This document shows positions 59,981 to 64,000 of a stretch of DNA of 64,000 nt, in pieces. Source of the stretch: Spirodela intermedia. Lineage: Eukaryota; Streptophyta; Magnoliopsida; Alismatales; Araceae. The stretch is taken from contig LR746270.1 in assembly GCA_902729315.2 (NCBI GenBank), positions 4,962,221 to 5,026,220 of the forward strand, read 5' to 3'. The notes under the pieces are model-generated. The model had not been told where the DNA came from. It saw nothing but the letters and a program-made list of their open reading frames with translations, and ran no database searches. The position numbers were made by a program, and so were the translations under genes. Position 1 is the first letter of the stretch. Every line of letters begins with the position of its first letter.

Positions 59981-61238
59981 CAATGGCTGTATCTGAGGAC
60001 CTCGCCGGCTAGTCCCATCATCCCCGAGCAACTAGGCACGGGGCCGAGCCCCCTCGTCCGCGAGCAACTGGGCATGCTAGTGGGGTTAGAGTGCCCAAGC
60101 TCTCTAGGGCCCCCAGCGCGACCTGCCTTCCTCTCTCTGTTCACTCACGGTCGATCTACTGCTTTAATCTGTAGGGTTTGGGCTCTGGTCCAATCGTCGA
60201 CAAAGGTTTGATGAAGCACGGGTGTCCGGCAACAGACTGAAGTCAGGCACGCCATGCTGTAGTCTGATGAACTTCATCAAAGAGTTCTTGTTTCTTCCTC
60301 CGTCCTTCCGAGGAACAAGGACTTATTGGTAAATTAAGTCGACGATAAAAAACAATTGGATTGGATGCGAGGGGTTTGTAGGGCACCTGTTATGTGAAAA
60401 TTCTGCATAAAATCAACTACACTGAGAATGATTTTATATAGTTTGTGGAGAGTTTGTCATCACTTTAGATATTTTATTTCTGGCCATTAAACAAATCAAA
60501 TTGCTTAAGTAATATATTAATAAGAAAAGGAAATAAATTATAAGTACTCTCTTGAATTTAAGATAGTCATTTTAGTTCAAGGTAGTCATTTGTTCATCCG
60601 TACCTCTTCCTACGAGTCATCCGAAAATACCGAAAAAAGGGATTACTGATAAGCTTTATATAATCTGGTGAACTCGACGTAGTCAAAAGCTTAACTTGTA
60701 CAACGTAAGCTATAATCTAAATCGTGCGCTCTTAACTGATCACTCGAGAGTTGCCTTGAAAACAAGTTATTTTTGAAAAGATTGAGACTAGACGATCAGA
60801 ACATTGTGATTTCCAGTTTAGATTCAAAATCTAGACTCTAATTTAGAAGACGCTGGTGGTTCTACAACAGTGAGAGTACATAGCATTACGTATTATTTTG
60901 TATTTTTTTGGGTATCTAACCACGTCATCTGAACTTGGTGTCTAATATCGTTTCTGTGTTTCTAGGAAAAGTGATAGGAGCGATATTATGCCAGCGTAAG
61001 AAGAATAAAGCTTCAGCGGGCCTATTTTTAACATGGGAGATAGCAGGACGGTTACAAAGTTAGAAAGTCATTTTACCTTCTACGAATTATTTATCATTGC
61101 TTACTGTACAGTCTTCATCACCGAATGACCTCTGAACGCGTCGTTAGCAACGTACGTAGGCGACAAAATTGGTTAGTTGTTGGCATTACTGATCACTTTT
61201 TATGACCAAATAACTCATAGCCTCAATGGAAGAACGGC
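59981..61238. other. Spacer, no gene recognised
   Basis: The GC-rich part (to about 60.2 kb) is distal SAUR 7 upstream DNA, then AT-rich DNA without recognisable features. Confidence 0.4.
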
Positions 61239-61457
61239 TCAAGCAGATATTTGAGAGCCGAATGGTTCATCTCGTGCCTCACCACCCATTGCCATTCTAA
61301 TCGAATCTAATTCCTGGAAGGTGGGGTTATTGATATTTGCTAAGGGAACCGCACAACGGCCGCTGTCCAGAGGGTACATGACGAAGCTTCCCCTGCAGGG
61401 TGCGGAGGAGGAGATGCCTTCTCCTAATTTGAACCAGGTGACCTTGGCGCTCATCAT
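61239..61457 (-). pseudogene. SAUR copy 8, internally deleted and truncated
   Basis: The 72-codon frame reads MMSAK, then jumps to V-T-W-F-K-L-G-E-G and I-S-S-S-A-P (linker), G-S-F-V-M-Y-P, P-L-A-N-I-N-N-P-T-F-Q-E-L, and then loses similarity. About 20 N-terminal basic residues and the C-terminal half of the SAUR domain, including E-E-F-G-L-P and G-P-I, are missing. The linker points to copy 7 as nearest relative. CATGTG at 61622-61627. Confidence 0.8.
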
Positions 61458-62900
61458 GGTGGGCAGAGGGAAGAACTCCTATGGGAGAAGAAATCTGAGT
61501 CGACTCCGAGACGATGAGAAACATGAGAACAGTGAGATGGGTACATGTGCAAGTCCCCTCCCTCCGTCATGCACATCGTCCGGGTGTGCCATAACACAGA
61601 TGGCCGGAGCGGGTTGCAGGCCATGTGGTGCGGTCGTTGCCGCATTCTTGGATCACACGGATGAGTCGTAACGGGTGGGCTTCGCCTCCCAAGTGTGGCG
61701 TCCAAGTGGTCACCAGAAGGGCCTAGCCCGACCTATAGGCAACGGTAGGTCTTACCCTACATCCGGCCAAGGTGTGAATAACCTGGACGAGCTCCTGGCT
61801 GCCAGAGTGGTCGCTGCCCCTGAGATAGAGGATGTGACTTTACAACGGGTGGGGCTGGGGATGGAGAAAGAACATGAGAGCTCCAGACCTCTGCTATTTC
61901 TGGTCGTCGGCTTGCTTAGTTGTCATGGGCCGTGGGTCTCGGGGAGACAGACTCTTCTCTCTCCGTCCCCTTCTTTAAAGGACAAACGTACAGTACTGAG
62001 AGCTCACCGGAAATGGAGATATTCTGAAGATCCCGTCGTCTCCAAGATGGGGGTCTACCAGCATGTGTTTGGGCCAGGAGTCATGTGATGTGGAGTGGTG
62101 ATGTTGGGGGAGATCTACCACAGTAGTTTTACATAAAATAATATGACATTACATTTTTGAATCTGAAAATAATTATAAATGGATTATCCTAATACAACCA
62201 CTAGGACGATCGATTAAGGTTGAGGTATAGGATGGTGAAGTTGACCAATTAGTGTGTCATATTAGATTGCCCCATTTACTCTACTCAATGGATCTTATAA
62301 CGATTAAATAGGTAGCATGTGATAAGACAATATAAATAATAAATTCATTTAATAAAGTTAGTAGTCAAGTGGACACATGAGGGAAGAGGGAATCATATGC
62401 AGAACTAAGCTCCACTAAAGCATGCACGATAAAGTAAACTAATGTTGCTGTTTGTCAATTGGGAACCCAAAAAACTTGGGCGGTCAATTCTAGATCATGT
62501 CAATTTATAAGAGGGAATCATCATCAGAAGATAATACACAAATGAAAAGATAAATTTATAGAACAGAGAAGATCCTTAACGCCATATAATTGTCCTTGTA
62601 AGAAGAGAGGAAGAGGGAAGAGCCTGGTTCATAGAGACCCAAGAGAATTCGACATGTCGACGGCCATTCCCATCTCCAGCCCTACCCATCGTGAGGTCTC
62701 ATCCTTCACCTTACAGACGGTGACAACTCTGGTAACCAGGAGATCGTTCAAGAGCTTCACTTCTTTGACAAAAGTAGGATAGAACATGAGTGTCTATTTG
62801 CCAGGTGACCCTTTATTTTATACTGACAAATAGGTCGGTCTGGACCCTCAAGGTGTTGTCCACTTAGTCGAGTCAATTGGAGACCACACTTGGAAGCACA
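61458..62900. other. Spacer between the two opposed SAUR pseudogenes
   Basis: 61560-61700 is similar to the reverse complement of about 62920-63030, the promoter of the plus-strand copy. A 137-codon open frame at 61675-62088 is unrecognised and probably chance. A GAGACA motif lies near 61942. Confidence 0.45.
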
Positions 62901-63149
62901 AGCTTACCGGTATGATTTGCATATGTGATCCTCGAATGCAGCAAAGGACCAAACCACGTGGCCTGCAACCCCATCCGACAAGCAGTCAGGGAGAGTTGCT
63001 TGGCCTACTTGTACTACGACAAAGGGATGATGCTATAAAGGAACGAAGGGATTTGCACACGAACCCATCTCACCGTTCACAATTTTCTCAACATCCCAGA
63101 GCCTGCTCAGCTATCCTTCTCCCACAAAAGCTTTCCACTCCGCCTACAA

Positions 63150-63448
63150 TGCTGAGCGCGAAGAGAGTCCTCAAGAAGGCGAGGAAATGACCAAAGATGG
63201 TCATCACGGGGAGAAAGGATATCTTGGTTCAGATCAAGAGGAGGTCCGGCGACAGAGCCATGCACCATCCTCTCAACCCAGTAAGGAAAGCTTCGTCATA
63301 TAATCTTGGGATGGCGGCCGCTTTGTGTTTCCTTGCCGTACTCAACACCTTCGTCTTCCGGGAGCTACTCGAGATTTCTGAAGAGGAATCCGGGTTGCCC
63401 GGAGCCGGCCCCCACGAACGGGCGCCTCGAAAGTGGAGAGAGAGATAA
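63150..63448 (+). pseudogene. SAUR copy 9, plus strand, nonsense and frameshift mutated
   Basis: Begins MLSAKRVLKKARK and then stops (TGA at 63188-63190) where the family has Trp (TGG). Further on, a shift breaks the frame in the F-V-V-Y-S-R-D-G-G-R segment (the ancestral frame also carries TAA there), and it returns at L-N-T-F-V-F-R-E-L-L-E-I-S-E-E-E. After G-L-P-G-A-G-P about 20 codons are deleted up to R-A-P-R. The only SAUR copy recognised on the plus strand. CACGTG at 62955-62960. Confidence 0.85.
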
Positions 63449-64000
63449 TCTATACCATTCAGGAGTATTGTCGTAATTTTACAAAATAAAATGATTACCA
63501 GTTGACTGTAAGATTGACGTCATCATCATCCTTGTAGAAGAGTAGTATCTTAAGTCTATTTGAAATGGCACACGGTGATATGGTCTTATTGTTTGTCATA
63601 TTAACTGTTAGACATGAAAGTTCAATTAGCTAACTTCTTATAGGTTAGTCAGGTTGTGTAAATTTATATATTGTTTCGAGTACAGTAAGAAAGTCACTAT
63701 CGCGTCATTTATTGATGAAGGTGACTATACCAAATATTGACTTGTGATCTCTCAAAATTCTTCATTACCTTGTTGGTAGATTTAAAAAGAGTTCAATTCC
63801 TTCTCACAACTACGAATATCAAGTTTTTTTATCACTTCCTATTATTTTCTTCAATGGAATACGCGAAGGATTAATGCTCTTTGTAAGCTTCAAGAAGTAA
63901 CATAAGATTATTCCAACATGCAACTATTATTTTTATGAAAGCCGAGGGGGTAATCATGCAACTATTAAAGCTTAACATACAAGGGTTAATATTAGATGGT
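63449..64000. other. AT-rich right end, nothing recognised
   Basis: No open frame or repeat of note. Confidence 0.4.

Noticed and set aside
61675-62088. 137-codon frame in the SAUR pseudogene spacer
   Set aside because: No recognisable domain, no duplicated counterpart and atypical composition; best seen as a chance frame.

Overview
The window is plant nuclear DNA. It has intron-rich genes with GT-AG splicing, a plastocyanin precursor with a bipartite chloroplast transit peptide, an SR splicing factor, a plant-type ATR kinase, Copia retrotransposon pieces, long (GA)n microsatellites and a tandem array of small auxin-up RNA (SAUR) genes. GC-rich 5' coding ends next to AT-rich intergenic DNA suggest a monocot, probably not a grass; that placement is inference only.

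Left part (1-29.6 kb), a gene-rich block. In order: a decayed Copia element (1-1.8 kb, minus) that abuts the 3' end of a plastocyanin gene (minus); a three-copy ~120-bp tandem repeat; an SR45a/Tra2-like splicing factor (plus, 7 coding exons, 241 aa); the complete DNA-damage checkpoint kinase ATR (minus, 15 coding exons, 2728 aa, with a truncated Copia element antisense in intron 9); a 1.2-kb divergent promoter; a small divergent CRAL-TRIO/Sec14-like protein (plus, 3 exons, 226 aa); and a prolyl oligopeptidase (plus, 11 exons, 730 aa). For every multi-exon gene I placed splice junctions by hand, and the summed exons give one open frame of the length expected for the family.

Middle (29.6-40 kb), gene-poor. 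A strongly purine-biased 2.3-kb stretch on the plus strand contains four perfect CCCCAAA heptamers. It is followed by a 5.5-kb very AT-rich desert. Inside the desert, around 34.3-34.6 kb, is a heavily mutated relic of a SAUR gene with its promoter, including a 95-bp (GA)n tract.

Right part (40-64 kb), a SAUR array of the Arabidopsis SAUR61-68 type. Six intact intronless genes all lie on the minus strand (starts at 41168, 43354, 45398, 51380, 54607, 59781). There is one prematurely terminated copy (46714) and two broken copies in opposite orientation at the right end (61.2-61.5 kb minus, 63.15-63.45 kb plus). Flanking DNA is duplicated with the genes. Nearly every copy keeps a TATA box and a G-box or PBE-type box (CACGTG or CATGTG) 140-200 bp upstream of the ATG. 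A single-exon ribosomal protein L12 (uL11) gene sits inside the array at 58.1-58.6 kb.

No wholly new biochemical system is evident. The most interesting material is the birth-and-death history of the SAUR array: a shared 21-bp in-frame deletion at a microhomology, promoter box turnover, microsatellite growth at one fixed promoter position, and a fossil copy in the AT desert. A few gene-structure oddities also stand out: a start codon alone in its exon, an LTR 60 bp behind a plastocyanin stop, and a possible organellar extension on prolyl oligopeptidase.
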